Source of the DNA: an uncultured Spirochaetales bacterium
Lineage (GTDB): Bacteria > Spirochaetota > Spirochaetia > Sphaerochaetales > Sphaerochaetaceae
DNA length: 36,467 nucleotides
Assembly (NCBI GenBank): GCA_949295675.1
Contig: CASFMA010000005.1
Location: 1 to 36,467, forward strand
Reading direction: 5' to 3'
Below the pieces are notes generated by a model that worked only from the letters and a program-made list of their open reading frames with translations, had not been told where the DNA came from and made no database searches. Shown here one piece after another: positions 8,114 to 16,621 of this stretch. Every line of letters starts with the position of its first letter. The first letter of the stretch is position 1. A program made the translations under genes and the position numbers.

Positions 8114-9143
8114 CACAATCTCCAGATTCCGCAAGAATGGGTTTCTTTCCTGCTTTGAATTCCTGTACCAGGATCCCTTTTATCAGCTCGGTGGATCTCT
8201 CTTTCCTTGAGCGGCAAAGATAGATCACACAGAAAAAAAGCAGCAAAATACGTGTTTCAGCATCATCAAGGAAAAGATCCTTGATCTTAGAGCATGAATA
8301 CATCAATCTATTGCAATCAGGATCCCCCATGCCAACATCTTCAACTGACATTATGACAACTCGCTCCCAGAGATAGTCTTCCATCTCAGATCCAGAAGTT
8401 ATTGCTTCATATGCAAGCTTCAGCGATTCTCTCTCCAAGCCTCGCCTGATGGATTTCTGGAAGGCAGACTGCATAAGTTCCAGGTTAAGCCCATTCCTAG
8501 ATTCCATCTCATAATAATGGTTATAGCCAGTTGCCATAAATGGTTTAGGATCTGGCCCGCCATATATGCTTGAAAGCAATTCCCTAAGTCTTGCCTTATA
8601 AGGCTCGGCAAGCCCCGGGACCTCATTCGCGACATAGCTTCCACCATCTGGATCTAGGAAATCCAGCGGATTGTGCCCAAGCTTTCTCCCTTCATGATTA
8701 TGATGATCATATGCAAACGAAGGAATTCCTGCTGTCTCACCATCTGCAAAAGCTTTCTCTATTTCATCCAATGAAGCAGAAACGCTTGAATCATGGCTGC
8801 ATCTGCATAGATAACGTATGGCATGGATAAAGGACAACGCCATCATCCCTCCAGACTCTGGCATATAAGGTTCGCAATCATAGCAGATCCTATACAGATT
8901 GTAGACATAATCCAAAGCGTATGGTTCTGCCATGCCTATTACATTCAACGTGGTTCTGAACAACTCTTTCCAAAGGCATCTGAGGATGTATGTACTGGTG
9001 CGATACATATCATAAGCAATATCGATTGCATGATCCTGATCACCTTCAGCAATAAATACCCTAAGCGACCTTTCTGCTTCATGCAAAGGAAGCCCGGCTC
9101 TTGTGAATGTGTGGTTTTCCAGCTTATAAGCATCGTATTTCAT
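8106..9143 (-). CDS. RarA/MgsA C-terminal-domain-like protein, no ATPase
   Basis: I do not recognise this 345-residue protein as a named family. Its second half (QKSIRRG at 229-235, then SVEDVGMGDP at 266-275) closely resembles the helical C-terminal domain of RarA/MgsA replication-recombination AAA+ proteins (family pattern: HKSxRG ... ASEDVGxADP). The first half repeats the same layout in a diverged form (AEGDQDHAIDIAYDMYR ... IGMAEP at 69-74), and DHHNHEGRKLG (146-156) resembles the HD..GG stretch after that domain. No Walker A or B motif is present, so it cannot be a clamp-loader ATPase on its own. It is encoded between a sugar permease and a ribokinase, with overlaps at both ends. The start is 9143 (GGA and GAAG upstream) or 9155, an ATGA overlap with the permease. 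Function unknown. Confidence 0.7.
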   Translation of the reverse strand: MKYDAYKLENHTFTRAGLPLHEAERSLRVFIAEGDQDHAIDIAYDMYRTSTYILRCLWKELFRTTLNVIGMAEPYALDYVYNLYRICYDCEPYMPESGGMMALSFIHAIRYLCRCSHDSSVSASLDEIEKAFADGETAGIPSFAYDHHNHEGRKLGHNPLDFLDPDGGSYVANEVPGLAEPYKARLRELLSSIYGGPDPKPFMATGYNHYYEMESRNGLNLELMQSAFQKSIRRGLERESLKLAYEAITSGSEMEDYLWERVVIMSVEDVGMGDPDCNRLMYSCSKIKDLFLDDAETRILLLFFCVIYLCRSRKERSTELIKGILVQEFKAGKKPILAESGDCDD

Positions 9144-9151
9144 ATTTATCT

Positions 9152-9982
9152 TCATCCTTTGACACTGCCTGCGCACAAACTCTTCTCAACTTTCTCCTGT
9201 GCAATAAGATACAGGATCAAAGTCGGTATGATGCTGATGACAATCGCTGCAAAGCTTATCGAATAGAACGTTCCGAAATCACCTTTAAGGTTCAGCAGCG
9301 CTTGTGATATTGTCTTGAGATCCGACTGCGTTATCAGGACATTCGAAATCGGAAGTTCGTTATAAACAAAAAGAAATGAGATAATCGCGCAGGTTGATAG
9401 CGCTGGCTTGACTATCGGCGTGATTACGCGTATGAGAGTCTGGAAAAGACCGCATCCATCAATCGTGGCTGCTTCATCTATCTCACAAGGAACAGAGTCG
9501 ATGCTATTCTTCAAGATCAAGAACACCATCGAAAGATTCAAGCCAGCATATACTACTGAGAGTGCAAGAAGATTGTTATTCAGGCCAACAGAACTTACCA
9601 TCTGGATGATAGGGACTATTGCAGCCTGGATGGGGATCATCAGGGCAGCGATCAGGAATAGCGAGATGCCGCCGCTGAACGGTACCTTCTTCCTTGAAAT
9701 CACATATGCTCCCAGAAGCGTGACAAAAAGTATAAGGATTATAGAGACAGCAGATACGAAAAGGGAGTTGAAGACAGCGCGTATTATATTCGTCATGCTT
9801 TCAGCCCTGGCATAATTATCAAAATGCCATACATCAGGGAGCTTGAAATAATCTGTGAATATGCTCTGGTCATCCTTGAACGAAGATATCAATGTGAAAA
9901 ACAACGGGAACACCGTGCTTAGAAACCAAAGCCCGGCAAGTACGATATAAACGATGCGACCTGCTGTCCATCTTGTTTTCAT
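9152..9982 (-). CDS. Sugar ABC transporter permease (MalG type)
   Basis: This 276-residue inner-membrane protein belongs to the CUT1 carbohydrate permeases. About six membrane segments are visible, and the cytoplasmic EAA loop reads EIDEAATIDGCGLFQTLIRV, matching the EAAxxDGA...G consensus that contacts the ATPase. The N-terminus (LAGLWFLSTVFPLFFTLISS) is typical of MalG homologues. GGAGAGG stands before the ATG, and the start overlaps the stop of the MalF-type gene by ATGA. No ATP-binding subunit is encoded nearby, so a shared ATPase (MsmX/MsmK/UgpC type) elsewhere is likely. Confidence 0.93.
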   Translation of the reverse strand: MKTRWTAGRIVYIVLAGLWFLSTVFPLFFTLISSFKDDQSIFTDYFKLPDVWHFDNYARAESMTNIIRAVFNSLFVSAVSIILILFVTLLGAYVISRKKVPFSGGISLFLIAALMIPIQAAIVPIIQMVSSVGLNNNLLALSVVYAGLNLSMVFLILKNSIDSVPCEIDEAATIDGCGLFQTLIRVITPIVKPALSTCAIISFLFVYNELPISNVLITQSDLKTISQALLNLKGDFGTFYSISFAAIVISIIPTLILYLIAQEKVEKSLCAGSVKG

Positions 9983-10896
9983 ATGCCTCTCCTTCCAAAC
10001 CTAGCGGCATCACGATCTTTGAATATGGCATTGACTATGATCGTGATGATAAGGCTGAAGGCAACCATGATCACGGCAATAGCATTGGCATATCCGAACT
10101 GTCCATATGTGAAAGCCTGCTTGTAAAGCAGAGTGTTTGGAACTTCTGTGGCATAACCAGGGCCACCGCCTGTCAATCCCATTATGAAGTCAAAGACTTT
10201 GAATGTTCCTGTAAGTATGAATATGATGACTGTGCAGATGGTGGGCTTCAGCGCTGGAAGAGTCACATATAGAAGCTTCTGCCTGCTGTTTGCGCCATCT
10301 ATTGTCGCTGCCTCGTAGAAATCATCAGGTATCCCAGCCATGCTCGAGGAGAAAATGATCATCTGAAAACCTGCATTGCCCCACATGTTGATGAATGCGA
10401 TCGTCCACATTGCAGTTTTGATGTTTCCAAGAAGATTGAGCTTGCTGACAAGGCCGAGTCTTTCCAACAGCACAGGTATTGGCCCTGCACCTGGAAGCAG
10501 CAGGAATGTAAACATAAGACAAATTGCCATGCGGTTGATCACCACAGGAAGAAAATACATAGTCTTGACCAGCCTCAGCCCTCTGAACTTCTTATTGATG
10601 ACAGTTGCAAGAAAGAAGGAGACCGGAAGCGTGGCGAAAATTCCGACAAGTGCAAGAATCCCTATATTCTTGAAGGCCGTCAGGGTGTTCCTGTCATCCA
10701 TGAACCTGACATAGTTATCAAAACCTATGAATTTCTTCGGGACACGGGAAATCCCATTCCATGAGAAGAATGATAGATACAACATATCTACAAGAGGATA
10801 AATAACGACTGCACAGTACAGCACAAGTACCGGCAACAGCATCAGTACAGCTTCTGCAGTATACCGATTATGTCTGAGGATATTCTTTTTTCTCAT
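9979..10896 (-). CDS. Sugar ABC transporter permease (MalF type)
   Basis: A 305-residue CUT1 permease, the partner of the following gene. The first membrane helix (AVLMLLPVLVLYCAVVIYPL) is followed by the usual YLSFFSWNG...FIGFDNYVRF segment. The EAA loop is DFYEAATIDGANSRQKLLYV. AGGGGAG precedes the ATG. A stem-loop in the 74-nt gap behind the binding-protein gene probably sets the ratio of binding protein to permease. Confidence 0.93.
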   Translation of the reverse strand: MRKKNILRHNRYTAEAVLMLLPVLVLYCAVVIYPLVDMLYLSFFSWNGISRVPKKFIGFDNYVRFMDDRNTLTAFKNIGILALVGIFATLPVSFFLATVINKKFRGLRLVKTMYFLPVVINRMAICLMFTFLLLPGAGPIPVLLERLGLVSKLNLLGNIKTAMWTIAFINMWGNAGFQMIIFSSSMAGIPDDFYEAATIDGANSRQKLLYVTLPALKPTICTVIIFILTGTFKVFDFIMGLTGGGPGYATEVPNTLLYKQAFTYGQFGYANAIAVIMVAFSLIITIIVNAIFKDRDAARFGRRGI

Positions 10897-10923
10897 TGGC
10901 TCCCCTACCTGAAGAATGCTAAA

Positions 10924-10955
10924 GGGCTGCCACTGGAAATGACTTATGGCAGCCC
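10924..10955 (-). promoter_or_regulatory. Intercistronic stem-loop between binding protein and permeases
   Basis: The perfect 9-bp arms GGGCTGCCA (10924-10932) and TGGCAGCCC (10947-10955) enclose a 14-nt loop. On the transcribed strand only a short TTTAG follows, so it is at best a leaky terminator. Such structures after binding-protein genes usually protect the upstream mRNA and lower permease expression. Confidence 0.75.
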
Positions 10956-10970
10956 ATGCTCTACTGCAGC

Positions 10971-12293
10971 TTATTGCTGGAAGAGTTCGTCGTATAATGC
11001 CTGAAGATTCTCAGCTACAGTTTCCACATCAGCGCCAATGAACAGCGTCTGCAATTCAGTATTTGTGATATTCAGGACATCAGAACTATTCATGTAGGTC
11101 CCGATTATATCCGTAGTCGCTGATCTTGTAGCGTAGCCTTCCATGAAAGTCCTCATCGGATTGGATGTCTTCGAAACATCAAAGTCTATATCCAATGGGT
11201 ATACGCCTCCCATAGCGATTTCATTTGCATAATCCTCAAAAGTCTGCTTGCTCAGCATGAAATTAAGCAGTTTCCCTGCAGCTTCATATTCAGGAGAGCC
11301 GACAGGCGCGGAGATACAGAAACCTTCACTCGTTGTCGCAAACCAGATATCTTTATTCTCAGGATTGCTCTCAAAATATGGGAAGTTGACACAGTCGATA
11401 TCATCTGCGAAATCAAAGCTATTGAATCTATCCCAGAACCATGTAGCGGAGAAAAGCATCGCAATCTTTCCTTCTCCGAACTGAGCGACATTGTAATCGG
11501 TATCGAAGGAGATAGGATATTCACCGAAAATCCCTGAATCTATCATATCCTTGAAAACCTCCAAAGCATGTATCATCTCGGGATCTGTCCACTTTATCTC
11601 ATGCCTGACAAATCTATCCCTGAACTCCAGCCCATACATACGTACAACAAGCTCACTGAAGAATCTTCCAAGATCCGATGTAGTCTTTGCAGATAAGCTG
11701 AATGGAATAATTTCAGGATCTGCCTCATTCAATACATCTGCCATTTCAAAGACTTCTTCCCATGTCTCAGGCGTCTCAAGCCCATATTCCTGCAGAAGCT
11801 TGGTATTGACATATACCGGTGAATTGACAACTCCATTTGGGACCCCGTAGATGCCAGGAAGAGATTCAAACGCGAAAGACTCAAAGACCGCAGGATCTGT
11901 CGGACCTTCCCAGTCAGGGCTCTCGATGATAGGTGTAAGATCGCTCATCACCCCGCTCTCTGCCCATTCAAGATGAGGGAACGCATCAGAACAGATGAAT
12001 AATGTCGGCGTTGTTCCAGCTGCGACAGAAGCCCTTAGAGTGCTTTTGTATGAATCAGCTTCTGCAATTGATACATCCTCAACGATTATGTCAGGATTGA
12101 GTGCCCTGAATTCATCAAGCTTATCAAGGAAGAACTTATGCCGTGGGACTTCTGGATTAGTGTACCGTGAAAGATATGAGATCCTTACAGCCCCATCCAC
12201 ATTCTCAGCCTCCTTGGAACCACCTGCAAACAAAGTGGAAGACAATAATACCAGAACAACAAGCATGACACCCATGAATTTCTTCATCTCCAT
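10971..12293 (-). CDS. ABC transporter sugar-binding protein
   Basis: The 440-residue protein is a family 1 extracellular solute-binding protein that captures a carbohydrate in the periplasm. It has an N-terminal signal peptide (basic MEMKK, hydrophobic VMLVVLVLLSSTLF) with a predicted cleavage at LFA-GGSKEAE. There is no lipobox cysteine, a pattern I associate with spirochaetal binding proteins. The mature part shows typical elements: VRISYLSRYTNPEVPRH, SVAAGTTPTLFICSDAF and EEVFEMADVLNEADPE. AAGGAG lies 4 nt before the ATG; a second ATG two codons on is also possible. The ligand is unknown; the kinase downstream hints at a pentose-containing compound or nucleoside. Confidence 0.93.
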   Translation of the reverse strand: MEMKKFMGVMLVVLVLLSSTLFAGGSKEAENVDGAVRISYLSRYTNPEVPRHKFFLDKLDEFRALNPDIIVEDVSIAEADSYKSTLRASVAAGTTPTLFICSDAFPHLEWAESGVMSDLTPIIESPDWEGPTDPAVFESFAFESLPGIYGVPNGVVNSPVYVNTKLLQEYGLETPETWEEVFEMADVLNEADPEIIPFSLSAKTTSDLGRFFSELVVRMYGLEFRDRFVRHEIKWTDPEMIHALEVFKDMIDSGIFGEYPISFDTDYNVAQFGEGKIAMLFSATWFWDRFNSFDFADDIDCVNFPYFESNPENKDIWFATTSEGFCISAPVGSPEYEAAGKLLNFMLSKQTFEDYANEIAMGGVYPLDIDFDVSKTSNPMRTFMEGYATRSATTDIIGTYMNSSDVLNITNTELQTLFIGADVETVAENLQALYDELFQQ

Positions 12294-12310
12294 AAACTCC
12301 TTTTTATTCT

Positions 12311-13300
12311 CTATCTTGCCCTTAGCAGACTAGGTGTTAAAGTAATCCTTCTATTTGTCCAGCGGCCTTTGCTGTCCAGACGTTCCAGGATGATCTTTGC
12401 GGCAGTCTCTCCCATCTCCTTCGTAGGCCGCTGTATCACGGTGATGCCAGGATCATGGTCAAGAAGGTCTGAAACCTCATCAAACCCAATCACCTCAATG
12501 CCACTGCGGCCATCATCTCTCTGAGCCAAGGCCTGAAGGACCCCGATTGTCATCAGGTTATTTGATGAGAATATCGCGGTTATTTCCGGATGTGCATCAA
12601 GAAGACGATTTGCAAGCTCAAAACCAGATTTCCTGCTGAAATCACCAGGCATGATCAAATCAGGATCAACAGCGATTCCAGCCTCATTCAATGCAGTTAC
12701 ATACCCGTTCAGTCTTTCCCTGCCAGGCTTAGAGGATGTAGGACCAGCAATAAGCCCTATATTGCGATGGCCATTATGGATAAGTTCCATGACCCCATCA
12801 TATGCACCAAGTTCATTATTGACGAATACTCCATCAATTGAAGAGCTTCTGACATCTCTATCTACCAATACTACAGGGATGCGCAAATCCTTCAGTATGT
12901 TTTCTGACTGACATTCTTCATCTGCATCAGAGACAGGGGTGATAATCACACCGCTGAGATTGAGGGTCTTCAAAGTGTTGAGGATATTGATTTCCTCCTC
13001 CACATTTTCCTCGCTATCCATGATGATCAGCTCATAATCATGCTTATGCAATATACCGCGGATCCCTTTCAGGACATCAGTGAAAAATGGATTTGTTATA
13101 TCAGGAATTACAACAGCAATGACCTTTCTTTTCTCTGAGATAGATCTGAAACGTGACAGAAGCTTTTGATCATTCGAGCCTTCAATTGCCATTTCCAGAC
13201 GTCTGAGCTTGTCTGAATTACCACTTGTCTGGCCATTCAGGATACGGGAGATCGTTGCTATAGATATACCAGTAGCCTCTGATAATTCCTTCAGTGTCAC
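12311..13300 (-). CDS. LacI family transcriptional regulator
   Basis: The 329-residue repressor has the LacI helix-turn-helix at its very N-terminus (TLKELSEATGISIATISRIL), a hinge, and a periplasmic-binding-protein-like sugar domain (VIPDITNPFFTDVLKGIRG, IFSSNNLMTIGVLQAL, VIGFDEV). It starts with GTG at 13300, supported by AAGGAGG 6 nt upstream. It is the first gene of the sugar operon, 17 bp before the binding-protein gene, so it most likely represses its own operon and is released by the transported sugar or a derivative. The hinge helix reads differently from classical LacI, so its operator may be atypical. Confidence 0.93.
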   Translation of the reverse strand: MTLKELSEATGISIATISRILNGQTSGNSDKLRRLEMAIEGSNDQKLLSRFRSISEKRKVIAVVIPDITNPFFTDVLKGIRGILHKHDYELIIMDSEENVEEEINILNTLKTLNLSGVIITPVSDADEECQSENILKDLRIPVVLVDRDVRSSSIDGVFVNNELGAYDGVMELIHNGHRNIGLIAGPTSSKPGRERLNGYVTALNEAGIAVDPDLIMPGDFSRKSGFELANRLLDAHPEITAIFSSNNLMTIGVLQALAQRDDGRSGIEVIGFDEVSDLLDHDPGITVIQRPTKEMGETAAKIILERLDSKGRWTNRRITLTPSLLRAR

Positions 13301-13670
13301 TGATTGCCTCCTTTTCCTTACGATTACCTAACCCTGCAATAGCCCTGCTCCAACATCCTTTTCCTCCTCCAGTGTAAGGCAAAATGGATAATTTGCAAGT
13401 AAATTTGAAAATTTAATAAAATACTCCGGTTTTTTTTCAAAATTTTTCACATTCTTATGATAATCATTTAAGTTGCGCCTTTTGAGAGCTGAGCGAATTT
13501 GATTGAATAGACAAAAGCAGATGAGCTTAGGATTGAAACATAGATATTACGGAAATCCTGTATTTTTACACTTTTTTCGGAGTAGGGATTCAGCAAAACA
13601 GCTATATTCGCTGCCTGATTCCAGCAAGCACGAAAGCATGATAACATTCGCCATACATTCCCATCGGGAT
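13301..13670. other. Intergenic region upstream of lacI
   Basis: About 370 nt with no supported gene. It holds the putative lacI-operon promoter and operator in its left part and is AT-rich around 13380-13480. The right part leads into the argS terminator. Short open frames on the plus strand have no coding character. Confidence 0.6.
13400..13440 (-). promoter_or_regulatory. Possible lacI-operon promoter and operator
   Basis: On the minus strand TTGAAA (13440-13435), 16 nt, and TATTAA (13418-13413) form a plausible promoter. The inverted repeat TAAATTT/AAATTTA (13400-13406, 13409-13415, 2-nt gap) overlaps the expected start of transcription, where a repressor would act. The repeat is AT-rich and lacks the central CG of classical LacI operators, so it is tentative. 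Confidence 0.35.
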
Positions 13671-13719
13671 AAGAAAGCCGCCTTCATCGGCAGGGCTGTC
13701 CTGCCAGATCACAGGCGGC
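13671..13719 (-). terminator. Nested hairpin terminator after argS
   Basis: An outer stem GCCGCC/GGCGGC (13677-13682, 13714-13719) encloses an inner perfect hairpin GGCAGG/CCTGCC (13689-13694, 13700-13705). On the minus strand it is followed by TTTCTT (13676-13671), so it reads as an intrinsic terminator for argS. Confidence 0.6.
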
Positions 13720-13751
13720 ATATCATATATCAGGCTGATCAATACATGCCA

Positions 13752-15533
13752 TCACATGGTCTCAAGATAAGGTATTCCAAGAAGCAGGAAGCCATTCTTC
13801 ATCATCTGAAGGAGCGCCTTCACAAGCTTTATGCGGGAAAGGGATAGCTCCCTGGTCTCAGCCTTGAGTATCTGGTTGTCATGATAATAATGGCTGAATG
13901 TCTTGGCAGCATCATAAAGGGCAGCTGCTATGATTGACGGATCATAGCCAGCAGCAGCCTTCCTCACAGCTTCAGGGAAGTCCGCAATAGCCTTTACAAG
14001 CGTCTTCTCATCATCATTGACAAGAAGCTTACCATTGCTGGCGACACCATCGAAATTCTCTGCATCAGCCTTGCGGAGTATTGATGAAATACGTGCAGCT
14101 GTGTACTGAAGATATGGACCCGTATTGCCGCTGAATGATATCGAATCCTTGGGATTGAACACCATATCACGCTGAGGCTGCACCTGAAGGAGATAGTAGT
14201 TGAGAGCACCAAGCGCTATCTTGCGGGCAGTCTCCTCGACATCGCCGACCTCGTTCTCCCTTCCCTTCTCTATGATCTCTGCCTTGGCGAGAGCTGAAAG
14301 CTCTGAGAGAAGATCATCAGCGTCAACGACAGTCCCCTCTCGGCTCTTCATCTTGCCTTCAGGAAGGTTGACCATGCCATATGCCAGATGATGCAGCTCA
14401 TCAGCCCACTTGTATCCGAGAAGGCTTAGGATATAGAAAAGGACCTTGAAGTGGTAGTTCTGCTCAGTTGCCACGACGTATATAAGGCTATCGAAAGGCC
14501 AATCCTCATGGCGCCGCACAGCAGTGCCTATATCCTGCGTGATATACAATGTTGTCCCGTCACGTCGCAGGAGGACCTTCTTATCCAGCCCGATAGGCGC
14601 AAGATCGACCTGCACCGATCCATCGTCCTCCCTCCTGAACACACCAAGGTCAAGACCTCTCATGACCTCTCCGCGCCCAAGCTTGTATGTCTCGCTCTCA
14701 TAATAGAGCTTGTCGAAGGAGATACCCATGTTCCTGTAGCTCTCAAAGAGGCCGTCAAGCGTCCATTTGTTCATCTTCTCCCAGAGTGCCCTGACATCGG
14801 CATCACCTGCTTCCCATGCCCTGAGCATCTCCTGCGCAGCGGCATCAGGATCCACGAAAGACGGATCATCAGCAATGGCCGGATTCTCCTCCCTTGCCTT
14901 CTCGACCTCTTTCTCCCACTGGGCAAAACGCACATAGTAACGTCCGACAAAATGATCGCCTTTCTCACCTGTCGATTCAGGGGTCTCGCCATTTCCGAAC
15001 ATCTTGTAGGCAAGCATTGACTTGCAGATATGGACACCGCGGTTGTTGATGAGATTGACCTTCATCACATCCGCTCCGGTTGCCTTGATAAGCTGCGAGA
15101 CAGATTCTCCGAGCGAGTCATTGCGCATATGGCCGAGATGGAGAGGCTTGTTCGTGTTCGGGCAGGAGAACTCTATCATCACCTTGCGGCCCCTGCCGCT
15201 ATCATTCCTGCCATATTCATCACCATCGCCTATGGCCTTATCGATGATCTTGTCAGCCATTGCCGGGATATCGAAGCGGATATTAAGATACGGACCTGTA
15301 GGGATCATCTCCCCTTCCGGATGGTCGGCAAGACGTGATGCTATATCAGAAGCGACTGCCGCAGGTGACTTATGGGCAAGCTTTGCATATGGGAACATCG
15401 GGAAGGCCGCATCACCCATATCAGGCTTCGGAGGCTGCCCTATAGCAAGCTCCGGGATATCATCGGTAGACAGGTAGGAACGAAGTTCCTTCTCTATTGC
15501 CATCTTCCAGGCACTCTTCAGCTCATTAAGCAT
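13752..15533 (-). CDS. argS: Arginyl-tRNA synthetase
   Basis: This class I synthetase charges tRNA-Arg. The 593-residue product has the N-terminal Add-1 domain (residues 1-110, tRNA D-loop recognition), the HIGH motif as HLGH (132-135) within SCPNTNKPLHLGHMRN, the KMSK-like KMKSREG (394-400), and the anticodon-binding DALR domain at the end (YLQYTAARISSILRKAD). GAGG lies 6 nt before the ATG. It follows birA by 54 bp and may have its own promoter there. Confidence 0.97.
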   Translation of the reverse strand: MLNELKSAWKMAIEKELRSYLSTDDIPELAIGQPPKPDMGDAAFPMFPYAKLAHKSPAAVASDIASRLADHPEGEMIPTGPYLNIRFDIPAMADKIIDKAIGDGDEYGRNDSGRGRKVMIEFSCPNTNKPLHLGHMRNDSLGESVSQLIKATGADVMKVNLINNRGVHICKSMLAYKMFGNGETPESTGEKGDHFVGRYYVRFAQWEKEVEKAREENPAIADDPSFVDPDAAAQEMLRAWEAGDADVRALWEKMNKWTLDGLFESYRNMGISFDKLYYESETYKLGRGEVMRGLDLGVFRREDDGSVQVDLAPIGLDKKVLLRRDGTTLYITQDIGTAVRRHEDWPFDSLIYVVATEQNYHFKVLFYILSLLGYKWADELHHLAYGMVNLPEGKMKSREGTVVDADDLLSELSALAKAEIIEKGRENEVGDVEETARKIALGALNYYLLQVQPQRDMVFNPKDSISFSGNTGPYLQYTAARISSILRKADAENFDGVASNGKLLVNDDEKTLVKAIADFPEAVRKAAAGYDPSIIAAALYDAAKTFSHYYHDNQILKAETRELSLSRIKLVKALLQMMKNGFLLLGIPYLETM

Positions 15534-15587
15534 ATATTACCTCAGCACACACTATATAGATTTAAGCGAACAAATGAAAGAAGGACC

Positions 15588-16529
15588 TCATCTGAACCTT
15601 ATCGAGACCTCGCCGGACGACAGGGCTTCCTTCTCACCTCCCGGATACTCAATGAGAAGGTGCCCGTTATCATCAAGTCCGTATGCGTGGCCATTCCTCT
15701 CCCTGCCTGCCTTGATGACTGTGACATCAAGCCCTATAACGAAGCACTTAGCCCTGTACTCATCGATGAATCTTGTTCCCTGCAGCGCGAAAAGCTCCTT
15801 TGTTATCGCAGAGGCAAGCTCTCCTCGGGTCACAGGGGACTTGCCTTCCTCATACATGAAAGCCATCTTGTCCCGGATCTCGTACGGGATATCAGAGCTG
15901 TTCCCTGAAAGATTTACTCCTATCCCCACTATTGCCTTGTCCAGCCCCGAAAGCTCCATGTCCACGATCCCTTCAGTGAGGATGCCGACGACCTTCCTTC
16001 CATTGATATAAATATCATTCACCCACTTTATTGCGGTTGTGAAGCCTGTGAGACGCTCTATCGCACGGGACGCTGCAAGCGATGCGGAAATCGTCAGGAG
16101 ATCAGGCGACGGGATATCCCTTCCGGGAATGACTATCGAGAAATACACCCCGCCTTCCGGAGAGAAGAAAGAACGTCCAAGGCGCCCTCTTCCCCCATCC
16201 TGACGCCCGGCGATGACGGCAAACGGCGCATCCACGCCTTTATTCAGAAGATCCTTCGCCTCAATCATCGTGGAACTAGTTTCCCTCACGGCATAGACAG
16301 GTATCGGGAACAGCGCGGAAAGGACAGCAGGAGAGAGCACGTCAGCCCTGTCCAGGACATATCCTGAACCTTTTTGCGTCGATATCTGAAAACCATCATC
16401 CTGAAGCTGGGAGACTGCCTTTGATACAGCCATGCGTGAACACGATAGGCTGTCAGCGATCTCCTGGCCCGAAACACATTCCCCTTTGCGCGACAGCAGG
16501 ACCTGCAGAACTTCATCTTTGACAAGCAT
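15588..16529 (-). CDS. birA: Biotin-protein ligase / biotin repressor
   Basis: BirA activates biotin as biotinyl-AMP and attaches it to carboxylase carrier proteins. The 313-residue product is the long, regulatory form: a winged helix-turn-helix at residues 1-60 (VSGQEIADSLSCSRMAVSKA), then the ligase domain with GRGRLGR (113-119), FFSPEGGVYFS, the KWVNDIYINGRKVVGIL active-site segment, VGIGVNLS, and a small C-terminal SH3-like domain. The HTH means it may also repress genes, using biotinyl-AMP as co-repressor. There is no ribosome-binding site; TAGAAT ends 6 nt before the ATG. It is divergent from cysE. Confidence 0.95.
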   Translation of the reverse strand: MLVKDEVLQVLLSRKGECVSGQEIADSLSCSRMAVSKAVSQLQDDGFQISTQKGSGYVLDRADVLSPAVLSALFPIPVYAVRETSSTMIEAKDLLNKGVDAPFAVIAGRQDGGRGRLGRSFFSPEGGVYFSIVIPGRDIPSPDLLTISASLAASRAIERLTGFTTAIKWVNDIYINGRKVVGILTEGIVDMELSGLDKAIVGIGVNLSGNSSDIPYEIRDKMAFMYEEGKSPVTRGELASAITKELFALQGTRFIDEYRAKCFVIGLDVTVIKAGRERNGHAYGLDDNGHLLIEYPGGEKEALSSGEVSIRFR

Positions 16530-16535
16530 GGGCCT

Positions 16536-16541
16536 ATTCTA
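16536..16541 (-). promoter_or_regulatory. -10 element of birA, leaderless type
   Basis: TAGAAT on the minus strand matches the -10 consensus at five of six positions and ends 6 nt before the birA ATG. The -35 region is weak (ATGTTA at 17-nt spacing). Confidence 0.45.
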
Positions 16542-16566
16542 ACTGATTATGCCTTAAATAACATCT

Positions 16567-16591
16567 GCCAATAGCATGTTTTGTTATTGGC
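16567..16591. repeat. Inverted repeat in the birA-cysE divergent promoter
   Basis: GCCAATA (16567-16573) and TATTGGC (16585-16591) form a 7-11-7 inverted repeat. The right arm overlaps the cysE -35 element, and the left arm is close to the expected birA -35 region. It is a candidate operator for BirA itself or for a cysteine regulator. Confidence 0.5.
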
Positions 16592-16621
16592 GAAATCAGC
16601 GCAAGAGAGTACCATCGCCTT
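16587..16621 (+). promoter_or_regulatory. Promoter of cysE, leaderless type
   Basis: TTGGCG (16587-16592), a 17-nt spacer and TACCAT (16610-16615), with the ATG 6 nt further. No Shine-Dalgarno sequence is at the usual distance. Confidence 0.45.

Noticed and set aside
13503-13847. Plus-strand open frame of 114 codons overlapping the end of argS
   Set aside because: It overlaps the argS 3' end and its terminator on the opposite strand, has no ribosome-binding site and its product has no recognisable motif.
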